Below are positions 45,501 to 54,662 of a stretch of 64,000 nt of DNA, one piece after another. The stretch covers positions 101,132-165,131 of the forward strand of contig JAPTJF010000086.1 of the NCBI GenBank assembly GCA_029339195.1, read 5' to 3'. The stretch is from Micractinium sp. NFX-FRZ (taxonomy: Eukaryota > Chlorophyta > Trebouxiophyceae > Chlorellales > Chlorellaceae). Under the pieces are notes generated by a model. That model made no database searches. It was not told where the DNA came from and worked only from the letters and a program-made list of their open reading frames with translations. Position 1 is the first letter of the stretch. Every line of letters begins with the position of its first letter. A program made the position numbers and the translations under genes.

Positions 45501-46320
45501 CGGGAGCGGCTCGCATTGCCGCCCACTGGCCCACCCCTGCCGCCCAGCACCCACAATGTACCCTCGGGACTGGGCATGCCCAGGGCCGCATCCGGCCGAT
45601 CATCGCAGCACCTCCCGAGAGCCCACACCTGGCCAGCACACACAGCATGTACAGCACGCTCATAAGAGAGAGCTGCCAAAGCAAGCCTCAGGCACCGCAC
45701 TCACTCGTCACCGGCATGCCCAGCGCCGCCTCCAGCTGATCGTCAAACCACCTCGTGCGCAGCGCCATCTTCCCCACTTTGAATTGGCGCTCGCTGCCGG
45801 GCGGCGCGGGTGCGGAGCGGGCGCGGCTCGCCGTCACAGCAGCGGTGCCCGCCAGGGCCGCTGCCAGAGGGTCAACCACCAATGGGTGCTGCTCTTCAGC
45901 CTCCACCGCCCGGCTGGCTGCAAGTAGCAGGAGCGAGGGATGGGTCAGGGCACGGAAGGGCAAGGAAGGTCAGGGCACGGAAGTGCTCAGCTTGTGAGAG
46001 CATGCGGAGGGCGCCGGGAGTGGGGCGTTGCCGGTGGCCAAGGCGAGTTGCGTGGCAGCTGCCCGGCCCTGACCGTCCCCCGTGACCGTCCCATCGCCCC
46101 TCCTATGGCACACCGACACCAGCGAGAGGCAACGCAGGCCCCAGGGCCCGGAAAATCCGGCGGGAGGTGAACAGGAATGTCACTGACCAGCAATCAGCTT
46201 GCTGCTGAACGAGACTACGCCGCTCAGGCCATCGTATGCACGCAGGCGGCGCCATACCACAGCCAAGCTCCCCAAGACGGCAGCCGCTGCGGCCGCCACA
46301 AAGCCCCGCAGCCTTCCCAT
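42537..46320 (-). CDS. SAM-dependent methyltransferase (TIGR00027/LCMT-like), 8-exon paralog
   Basis: A class I S-adenosylmethionine-dependent O-methyltransferase of the leucine-carboxyl-methyltransferase-like superfamily; substrate unknown. Exons (minus): 46320-46188, 45917-45705, 45284-45129, 44828-44663, 44324-44188, 43900-43844, 43467-43325, 42812-42537, giving 426 residues. The N-terminus is a hydrophobic anchor or leader (MGRLRGFVAAAAAAVLGSLA). Family motifs in order: VVDPLAAALAG, LRTRWFDDQLEAAL, QLVMLGAGMDSRPWRM (SAM loop), DLDWYEVDQQDVVEAKQKLL (acidic ribose-binding end), PTVWVAEGLLMYL (family hallmark), VLVTMNVTEA and FLASCGWRL. The C-terminal tail is Asn/Gly-rich. It stands head-to-head with a 3-exon paralog 169 bp away. 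Introns 4, 6 and 7 contain echoes of flanking exons. Confidence 0.88.
42850..43240 (-). repeat. Exon echoes on both sides of methyltransferase intron 7
   Basis: About 43192-43232 and 43085-43138 copy the exon 7 end (WVFGVPSDPTQ then donor at 43325). About 42852-42892 copies the exon 8 start (LLASCGRR; real FLASCGWR at 42812). The intron is thus built largely of copies of its own two junctions. Confidence 0.85.
43537..43705 (-). repeat. Exon echoes of methyltransferase exon 7 start
   Basis: About 43537-43577 repeats the exon 7 start almost exactly (DLSPDGSVLVTMNV, real copy 43467-43428). An older copy at about 43660-43702 reads PPKGSMLMTTNV. Only the copy nearest the rest of exon 7 continues the open frame. 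Confidence 0.88.
44374..44428 (-). repeat. Exon echo of methyltransferase exon 5
   Basis: About 44376-44425 resembles exon 5's FPLRCASWTAVPA coding block (real copy about 44271-44312) with substitutions and indels. Confidence 0.65.
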
Positions 46321-46489
46321 TCTGTATTTGAAATGGGCCAGATGCTGTGCTTGAAAAGAGATGTGATCACAGCTCTTGAATTGGCTCTCACGGAGGGAAG
46401 ATCCCCACTGAGGGGAGTCACAGCAGGTCACAGCAGGCGCGCAAGAGTCGAGGTTCATGTGCTCGCCACTCCATTTCCTTCACAAAGGC
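46321..46489. promoter_or_regulatory. Compact bidirectional promoter between methyltransferase paralogs
   Basis: Only 169 bp separate the two divergent start codons, so both transcripts must initiate here or within the coding starts. The stretch holds a small GTCACAGCAG direct repeat near 46418-46436 and no clear TATA box. Confidence 0.6.
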
Positions 46490-48236
46490 ATGATTTCTCC
46501 ACGCATAGCTCTACTCTCCCTTGGTCTCGGGTTCTCGGTCGGCCGCCTCTTGCGCAGGCTGCTTGAGTGCCGGAATCGTGAACAGGCTGTAGATCCCGTA
46601 TCCGCCAGCGGTAAATTGATCGCAGGTAACGCAGCGCTGCAACGGACATGGAAGTGGCAGCACTACCGCCGCCACTGCCGCCGCCCGCTCACTGCCTGCA
46701 CGCTGGCGCTCCCTGCTGCTTTTATGCCGCTCATCGCCTCTTCCATATGCAGCTTGGCGGGCGCTGGAGTCACTGGAAACCCCAGAAGTGCGGCTCTTCC
46801 AGGACCCCTTAGCCTCGGCGCTGGCAGGCAGCGAGGCGGTGCACGAGGCGCTGCAGCTGGCACAGCCGTGGCCGGGCAGCAGCAATGATGGCTGCGCATC
46901 AGGCGCCGGCAGCAGCAGTGCTGGTACGAGCAGCAGCGCACGAGCTGCGGCAGGCGCAGGCTCAGCAGATGCTCTGGCAGCAGCAGAGGCAGCGTATGGC
47001 GTCGGACCGGGCGCGCCCTCTGCCCCACCCCCAGCCCGCCGCTTCCAATTCACAAATGTGGGCGTGCGAGTTTGGTGGTTTGACCAACAGCTGCTGGCAG
47101 CGCTGAGCAGTGCCGCCCAACCACGGCAAGTGGTGGTGCTTGGGGCGGGGCTGGACACGCATCCGTGGCGGCTGGCACTGCCGCCTGGAGTGCACTGGTA
47201 CGAGGTCGACCTGCCAGCAGTGGTGGCAGCCAAGCGGCAGCTGCTGGAGCAGCTGGGTGCCGGCCTGGCGCCAGCCGGGCACAGCACGCACAGCAGCCGT
47301 GAGGGCGGCAGCTCGGGCAGCACAGCAGCAGGCAGTGAGGGCGGCAATGCCGCGCCCGTCCCCAATCCTCTACGCACCGCCTCCTGGGCCGCACTGCCGG
47401 CAGATCTGGGCAGCCCCGGCTGGGCAGCAGGCCTGCAGGGGCTTGGGTTTGACCCCCTCAAGCCAACAGTGTTTGTGGCAGAGGGGCTGCTGATGTACCT
47501 GAATGAGCAGCAGGCGCTGGCGCTGCTGGCGGGGGCGGCAGGTGGGGCGCATGGGTGGGGTGGGGTTGAGGGACGATGGTGACGCCGGCGGCTGGGGCTG
47601 TGCCTGTGCGGCGCTTTGGCTCGAGGTGGTGCTTTGGTGTGATGCCAGGGATGTTGTTGCTGCTGCTGTTGCTGCTGCTGCCACTGCTCCTGCCCCCAGC
47701 GCGGTGTGCCACCCGCCCCACCTGCCGCCCTGGCCGCCCCACCGCCCTTGTCGGTCGCCCCCTTGGTGCTTGCAGCGGCGTCGCCCCGTGGCAGCACATT
47801 CATCGCCCACCAGACCACCTGGGAGCTTCTGGAACTCATCCAGAGCGGCAGCAGTGCCGCCGCCTATGCACCCTTTCCTCCTGAGCTGGTTGCCACCTGG
47901 CGGAGCGGCTTCCCGCTGGCTTCCCAGCAGCCCCAGCTGGCGGCGGTGCTGGAGCCGGCAGGCTGGCAGCTGACGGGGGCAACCAGCCGGGCGGGCATTG
48001 CAGCACGGGTGTGCGCTGAGGTGGCACAGCGTGGCAGCCAAAGCAGCGGCGGCGGTGGTGCAGGCACGAGTGGTGGTGCAAGCGGGGGCGGAGCGAGGGC
48101 CAGCAGCAGCAGCAGCAGCAAGGAGCACATGGCAGGCCCAAGTGTGAAGGAGGTGGCTGCTCGGTGCGACTTTGAGGCACGGCCGGGTGAGGGGCGTGAC
48201 CGCTGGGCAGTCTTCTTCAGTGCAGCCCACGACTGA
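46490..48236 (+). CDS. SAM-dependent methyltransferase (TIGR00027/LCMT-like), 3-exon paralog
   Basis: Paralog of the divergent neighbour, 461 residues. Exons: 46490-46625, 46753-47541, 47776-48236; phases agree. The leader MISPRIALLSLGLGFSVGRL is hydrophobic. Motifs: VRLFQDPLASALAG, VRVWWFDQQLLAAL, VVVLGAGLDTHPWRLALPPG, HWYEVDLPAVVAAKRQLLEQ, PTVFVAEGLLMYL, STFIAHQT. Ser/Gly/Ala-rich inserts lie after SALAG, after the ribose-binding motif and near the C-terminus, which ends RWAVFFSAAHD. Both of its introns match the neighbour's positions and phase (after KLIA, and before the STFIAHQT strand), while five of the neighbour's introns are absent. An antisense open frame over this gene is a GC-bias shadow. 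No echoes were seen in its introns. Confidence 0.87.
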
Positions 48237-49344
48237 GGCATCCACACCGCCCGCCGCCCTGCGTGCCCTCTGTGCGGCAGCACTGCTTGCCCTCTCCCCA
48301 GGCTGCTCTGCATGCCCCAGCCTCCTTCCCGGCCTCCCGCCCTCCTGCCCACCAGACCGTGCTCTTACTCCTCCTACACCTTGCCGCTGTGGCCAGCTTT
48401 CCTGGACGTGTTACATGCAAAGGCTCAAGATGCAGGGTGGCGCGGTGAAAGCACGCGGGCACACAGTGTGTGGGAGGGGTGAAAGGGCCTCCGGAAGGGA
48501 ACAGGGGCGCGGTCGCCAGGGGCACAGGTGCAAGAGGGGTGTGGGGTCCCAAGCCATTTGAGGGGGCAGCCGCCGGGGCGGGGGGGGGTTGAGGGCCGCA
48601 TGTTTAAATGAAAGACAAAGGATCAGGGCAGTGACACAGAGGGCGGAGGTGAGCGCGCAGTTGCGGTTTCCGAGGGGAGGGAGGGGGCACAGTGCAGTAA
48701 AAAAATCCTGCCAGGCTGCACACGCAGCGCGACAGTTCGGGGGGGCAAGCCTGTTTGTTGTTTTATGTGTTGGTTGGCAGGGTGAATTGGCACACCGAGC
48801 CGGAAGGGGGTTCCCAGGGGGGGCGGCAGAAAGCGCAGTGGACGGCGATGAAAAGCGCGCTGTCGGCTTGGCAGCCGCCCCGCCACCGCATGGGGCGGGC
48901 GCATGAAAAAGGCCTCGATTCGTTTATCAGCTCTGGTGAGGCCGGAAAAAATGAAAGGACGGTCCAGGCGGGAAAGGCATGTGTGTTTCCGGGGGTGAAA
49001 ACTGGCTGGGAGGGGGAAAGGGACAGGGGTTCACTGCGCCGCTTGCAGCAGGCAGAGTCGTCTCCGCACCGCCGCCGGACAGGCGGGCCTCTCGGCGGCG
49101 GGGTCACTGGCTGGCGGCGTCATTGCGCAACGCCAGGGGCATTCATTCACCTGCAAAAGCAGATGAAGCGACAACAGCGGGTCAGCGCCTGCCAGAGGGG
49201 CTGGCGCAGTAGGGCTCTGCCTCGGAATTGCCCGTGAGTCGCTCCTGGGCGGCCCTGCCACGCCGATCGCCGGCTGGCGCCCCACAAACGCGTGGCAGCG
49301 GCTGTGCACGCTCAATTGCAGTTGTGTTGAGCCCCCACTTGTGC
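48237..49344. other. Non-coding region with a minus-strand poly(A) motif
   Basis: About 1.1 kb, mostly G-rich on the plus strand, with no supported protein gene. A minus-strand TGTAA at 48411-48415 suggests the end of a leftward transcript, possibly from the microprotein at 49425. Confidence 0.4.
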
Positions 49345-49425
49345 TCACTTCTTCTCTGCTGCATTCTGCACCCGGTGGGCGATCTCAGCGGCGGCAACGA
49401 AGCCTGCGGCGACCACGAAGTACAT
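49345..49425 (-). CDS. Possible 26-residue membrane microprotein
   Basis: ATG at 49425 opens MYFVVAAGFVAAAEIAHRVQ, followed by NAAEKK and a stop. The first 15 residues are hydrophobic enough for one membrane span; the rest is a charged amphipathic tail. The frame upstream of the ATG is open but Pro/Ser-rich. The end is odd: AAG-TGA overlaps a consensus donor (AA, GTGAGC), and splicing to the acceptor TTTTGCAG at about 49152 would recreate AAG-TGA. Both transcripts would then give the same protein. I do not recognise it; a small mitochondrial or plastid complex subunit is possible. Confidence 0.3.
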   Translation of the reverse strand: MYFVVAAGFVAAAEIAHRVQNAAEKK

Positions 49426-50881
49426 ATTTGCAGAGAGCGAGGGGAAGAGCTCGGAGAGCGGGGATGGATATGGGGAGGGGCGAGGGGTCGTGGCGAGCGA
49501 AGATCGGGGCTGGGCGGCGATCAGGGCTACAGGTGGTGGCGCGGTCGGCGGCCTTTGAGCCGCCGCCGTCAATTTTCAGCCACGGTGGCACGTGATTTGT
49601 CTGCGTCAGAATCCCCTCTGGGCTCATGGCCCCCTTGAATGTGGGACCTCTATGGGCTGAACACGAAGCCCCTGCAAGCGCGCATCGGTGCGCATGGCCA
49701 AGCAATAGAGAGAGTGGGCCTCCACCTCCCGCCAGGCGGCACCGCCCGGCAAGCGGGTCCGCTGCACTGCACGGAAACAGGAGGTGGCACGGAAATTAGG
49801 ACAAGGGAGGTGGAAGCATCCGCTTGCCCTCACGTTGGGGGAGCAAGCTGCTGTGTTGTGGGCGTGCAGGCCCAATGCCCAGAGTGTCAAGACGGGCGAG
49901 GCAGCGGCCAGCTGTCACCCGAGCGTGAAGCCCTGCGCAGGGCTTCGCCTGCATGCACGCCCTCTGCCCTGATTGACGCACAGGACCTGCCGCCAAACAT
50001 CTCTGTCATGTTTTCTTGAGTCTCTTCTAAGGCGTGGCGCACAAGGCTCTGCTGACGCCTGTCCCGTTTGCACTGCTTTGGCTGCTGCTTGCGGATGGCC
50101 CCTGCCTGCAACTTGCAGGTTGAACCGCATGCCATGGCACCAGAATATGTGCTGCTTAGTGATGGGTCAAGATAAAACAAAACACCAAAGGCGAGCTAGA
50201 AACTGAAAAAACGAAAATGTCTGAGTGCAGGGTAGTGGGAAGGAGGGCGTATGCAGGGGGGGAATTGGGCAAATAGGGAAGGGTGGGGGAAGAGGCAGTA
50301 GAAGCAGCTCAGTTCGGGTACTTCTCTTAGGTGACACATGAGGGACGGGTGGAACTAGAGGTGGCAAGCGTGTAGGGCCGGGCTACTGCTGCGGCAATGG
50401 CATTCATGTGTTGGCTTCAAGGTTTCAGTGCGGCTGCCAACATGGGTGCGGGCCAGCAACGATTGAAGGACAGGGAGGCAGTAAGCAGATGAAAGGGGGC
50501 GAGGGGCAAAGTGAATGGAATAAAAAAGGAGCCAGGGTACAAAGCAACCTCCAGCAGTAGCACTGGCAGTGCACAGCAGGGGGTGCAGCAGGCAGTGTTG
50601 AGCCGCCGCAGGGTGCAAGACGTGGGGCCCGGGGGCCGTATGGCGGGGATGACAGCAAAGCATGGGAGCACGGTCGGCGCACGCGCAAGCAGCACCAGCC
50701 GGCATAAGACGGCCAGACTTGCTCGACAAAGCGGCGGCGGTGGTAAGCGGTGGTAAGGCAGGGGCAGCCGCTACCAGGGCCAGCAGCAGGGCAGACCGCC
50801 GGGAATCTGTCCGAGCACCAAGCCGTAATCAGTATGGGGCAACTTCACGGCTGCCTGCCGTGCAACTGACCAGCGCCGGCA
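49426..50881. other. Intergenic region
   Basis: About 1.45 kb with no supported gene. It holds the perfect palindrome at 49927 and, near the right end, the 3' UTR of membrane-family gene 1. No tRNA fold was seen. Confidence 0.45.
49927..49946. repeat. Perfect 20-bp palindrome
   Basis: GAAGCCCTGCGCAGGGCTTC is its own reverse complement. It lies in a gene-free stretch and could form a cruciform or an RNA hairpin; no role can be assigned. Confidence 0.8.
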
Positions 50882-52530
50882 TCAGTACGGCAGAGCCTTG
50901 CAGCCGCCCGCTGTGCGCGTCACCACTGCTGCCGGCCCAGCCGCCGGTGCTGCGACTGTGGCACCCTCCACCAAGGCCCCAACTATGAGCAGCACGGCAG
51001 CGGGCACGCCCCAGCGCCAGCCGCCGGGGCGGGTCTGCGAGCAGGCAGGGGAGCAGCAGCCATACGTGCTCAAGAGTTGTGCTGCAAGCATGCAACACCC
51101 ATAGATGCGCATGGCAGCCCGCCCAGAAAGAGCGGTAGCTGGTGCAATGGTTACTGGCCAGCCCTCCCTGCCCCCTCTGTGCCTCCGCCCGCACCCGCCC
51201 GCACCCGCCAGCAGGCAGCACAGCAGCTCCAGCAGCAGCGCGGCCAGGCGCACAGCAAACCGGCAGCGCAACCGTGGAGCTTCCTGCAAGTGTACACGGG
51301 GCAGCGGGCGGGGAGAAAGGGTCAGCGTACGGGTAGGCAGGGGGCCAGGGCGAGAGGGTAGTGGGGCATGAGTGGCGCCGGGCGGCGCGCCGCCTTGCCG
51401 TCTTGCCTCGCTCATCTGCTGGATGCAGCAACAGCCGAGAACAAGAATCACAACCCCAGCACCGGCAGCGTGCGGTTTGCTGCCGCATCATGTGACCTGT
51501 ACCTGTGCCCAGTCCAGCTCCTGAGGGCCGCAGCTGAAGAAGAGGGCGTCCTCATCGCCGTCACTTGTGTCTAACGCTCTCCCAACCTCCGCCTGCCCCA
51601 GCCCCGCTTGGAGGGCCTTCAGTCCTGCCTCCAGCCGCAGGTGCGGCTGCTTCATCTGAGGCGCTGGCGGCGGCACAGGTGGCAGCAGTGAACGCTGCGG
51701 CTGCAGCTCGTGCGGCTGTGGTGCCAGCCGCCGTGGCCGTGGCAGCGGCAGCAATGGCTGCGCTGCCTGGGCACTGCTGCAGGGTCAGGGGAGGGAGGTG
51801 GCGCATGCGGTGAGGAGCAAGGGCGGGGGGGCTTCAAGGCATCGCCAGGTGCGGGCATTGCAGCATGCGGCGCATGCACCTGCGGCCCTCTCCGCCTCTA
51901 CCGACCAAAGGCGGCCCGCCACTGGTCAACATAATGTTGACATAAGCTTGCCGATGGCCCCTGTTGAGCCTGGCACACCAACCCCCAGGCCGGCTTGTCA
52001 CTCACCAGGCTGCCCGCTCCGCTCCCGCTGCCGTTGCTGCTGCCGCGCTCTCGAACAGCGCTTCCAGCAGCGCTGTGTCTGCGGGGTGGCACTTGGCGTC
52101 GTGCGGCGCCGGCAGCAGGGCACCCGCCGCCGCCGCCGCCGCCGCGGTCACTTTGCAGCTTCCTGCACTCTGGGCCAGGATGCCCTGCTGCTTACGCAGT
52201 GGCAAGTGCTCGAGCCTGCAGAGGGGAGGTGAAGATGCGGGTACAGGTTGGAGGATGCTTGTGTGTGGTAATGGGGCTGTTTGCTGGCGTCTGCCGTGCC
52301 GGCCAGAGGCGAGTGGCGGGACGGGACCGCCGACGGCCCCGCCTGGCCTGCAGTGGTATGGACCCACTTCTGGCCCCTGCCGCCCACCTCAGGAGGTGCT
52401 GTGGCCCGTCGGGGCGCAGACAGGCGGGCGGGAGCGTGTGAGTTGAGCACATAATGGCCCGAGCAGCCTGAGCCGAGAGGGAGGGACCATGAGCCCGGGC
52501 CCCAGCCGTCTCCTCTTCCCGCGCCAGCAT
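50882..52530 (-). CDS. Unknown two-helix membrane protein, family copy 1
   Basis: I do not recognise this family, but it is real: copy 2 at 54663-56818 has the same exon layout. Exons (minus): 52530-52388, 52215-52006, 51773-51503, 51283-51205, 51081-50882, about 300 residues; an in-frame ATG at 52560 would add ten. The start (MLAREEETAGARAH) is helical and charged. Shared blocks: LEHLPLRKQQGILAQ, a poly-Ala run, DAKCHPADTALLEALFE, LRLEAGLKALQAGLGQAEVG with acidic DGDEDA, a first hydrophobic helix CRFAVRLAALLLELLCCLL, and a second after GGWRWGVPAAVLLIVGALVE. The fourth junction uses phase 1 here and phase 0 in copy 2, so this copy has extra residues (AQLLSTYGCCSPACSQ) between the helices. A coiled coil ahead of a C-terminal membrane hairpin would fit an organelle-shaping or tethering role; that is a guess. 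Confidence 0.6.
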
Positions 52531-52560
52531 GCCGTGCCTGATCAAGCAGCGCTGAGACAT

Positions 52561-54662
52561 AGACGTGACCGAACAGGGCAACCCGGGCAAGTCCACTCCG
52601 GTCGCACTCGGGCCCTGCTGCGCTACTAGTAGTCGCCTGCTTGCAAAACAGAGGCGTGGTCGGATAAGAGTGGGTGGCTGAGCGAGGAGAGTGAACAACG
52701 ACACTTCACTCACCGTCGCACTTTACAACCCCGTGGGGAGCTGTACAAGTACGCTCTGCTGGCACCACTCTCGTTGCACCCACGTGCCTGCCGCACATGT
52801 GTTGGAACACACTCATGCTACAGACACACCGAAGTGTTTTCTTGAAGGCGGTGAGGTGCACACAGTGTGCGTGCACGTGCCAGCCACCCTCCACCACCGC
52901 CACAGTCGCTCGTGATGCCCGCCGCCCAGTGGGCGTAGACGTCAGCACACGGTGGTCCAGCAACACTGGCAGCCAACTGTTTCTTCCTGCGGGGGGCAGC
53001 ACTTGCATGAGGGGGTACGTCAGTGTTATATGACAAGGCAGTGCTTTCCCAAGTGGCCCTGGCGGGGCGGGAGGTCCTGGCCAGCAAGGGAAGCTTCCAA
53101 TGTTGCCGGTACACCACAACCATGGCTCCCAGCAAACCAGCAAGGCATGTGCGGCCCCCGGGTGTCGGCAACAGCTCTAGCCGGTAAAGACAAGGTGGGG
53201 CTCGGGAGGAGCAAGCGGCGGTGCCCATCCAGGCAGCCCTGCGGGGCGGCCGGGCCCCCTTGCCCAGCTGCAGGCGCCTGCCCGGCGAACCCTGCAGCCT
53301 CCCCGGAGCCTCCCTGGCGGCCCCTTTCTTCCCTGCCGAACGCAGCCCAGACCCACCCTTGCTGTTGCCACAGTGCATGAGGAGCAGTGCTGCTGGAATG
53401 TGTACCGGAAGAAATTGAACCAAGAGCTCCAACCGGGCAGAGGGCAGACCACTGGCACATGCCACCAGCACAGCACCAGCACGCACGCAATACTGCTGCA
53501 CAGCGCCACCCGCACGCCATAAGCCTGCCCTGCTCCGCCCCGCAAGTCCTGCTGCATCGAGGCTTTCAGCTCCCCTCCCGGGATTTACCTCCAATGCCCT
53601 TCGGTTCGTACGGTGGCCTGAGAAGATAATGACAGCATGCAGCTGCCAGCTCATCAGGGTATGCACAGCCCGCGTGGCGCCACCTAGTCGCGCCCAGGCT
53701 CCTGCTACCTGCCGTCCGCTGTGCCAGCCACGCACTTGCTGCTGCGCGGTTAGAAGCTTCATTATACAGGTTGTACAGCCTCGAATGGGAGTGATCAGAG
53801 ACGCAAGCAAGGCTTGCAGGGAAGAATAGTAGGCAGAACAGGGGGGGAAGCAAAACGTGCTGGAAAAAATGGGTGCAAAATGCAGCAGTGCAGAGCGGCG
53901 GTGCACTCTCCCAGGGACCGAGATGGGAGGGTGACGTATGGGATGCAATCTAAAGTATGGATTGCAGTTCATGAGGATGCCAAGGCTCTTCACAAAAGGC
54001 GCATGGGTGCAGGCATTGGCGGGACTCCAGGGGGACCAGGAGTCATAACGTTGTCACTGCCAAGGAAGCAGGGAGGGGCCACAGAACATGCGGACTTCCT
54101 GAGGAAGCCAGGTGCTCAGTGCATGGGGAGAGCAGTACACAGGGACGTAGTAGGCACACTGGGGAGCGGTACACGGTACGTAGCAAGCAGAGCAGGCGCA
54201 GCAGGCGCAGGCAGAGGCACAGCTGCCACGGGGCGGGGGGTGAGTGGTGGGTGGGGAAACGCACGGCGGTGAGGCGGCGAGGGGAGGGAAGAATGTTGCG
54301 GGAGAGAGGCGCCACAGGGGGCGGGAGAGAGGTGCTAAAAAGAGCAGGAGCGAGGGGCGCTTAATCAGAGCAGGAGGGAGGCATGGCAGGGCCCACATGC
54401 ATGCGGGCAGGAGCACCAGCTAGCTATTAAGGGCTGCAGCAGCCCGAGTGTGGTGTATTAATGTGCACTGTTGCCTGAGGCACACGCCGCCCAAGGCCTC
54501 ACTGCCGCGCCTGGCAGCAGGGGGCGGCAGGCAGCAGCCTGGCAATGCGGGCTGGACCGCCCTCAGCAAGGCGACACCTCCCGGAGGGAAGGACGGAGCA
54601 CCGAGGATGGGCGGCATGGCGTGGCGAGGGCGCGGGCTTTGAGGCTGCGATTATCAGCTGTT
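52561..54662. other. Spacer between the two membrane-family genes
   Basis: About 2.1 kb. A long minus-strand open frame (about 52818-53993) is present, but its residue mix is that of GC-rich noise, with no repeat of the family blocks. The stretch should hold the promoter of copy 1 and the 3' UTR of copy 2. Confidence 0.45.

Noticed and set aside
46511..47839. 442-codon open frame antisense to the 3-exon methyltransferase
   Set aside because: It mirrors a well-supported coding exon on the other strand, has Ser/Arg/Pro-rich noise composition and no domain. This is expected from high GC codon bias.
52818..53993. 391-codon minus-strand open frame between the two membrane-family genes
   Set aside because: Low-information Ala/Gly/Arg/Cys mix, no motif, no matching paralog and no clear splice partners. 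Treated as GC-driven open frame.
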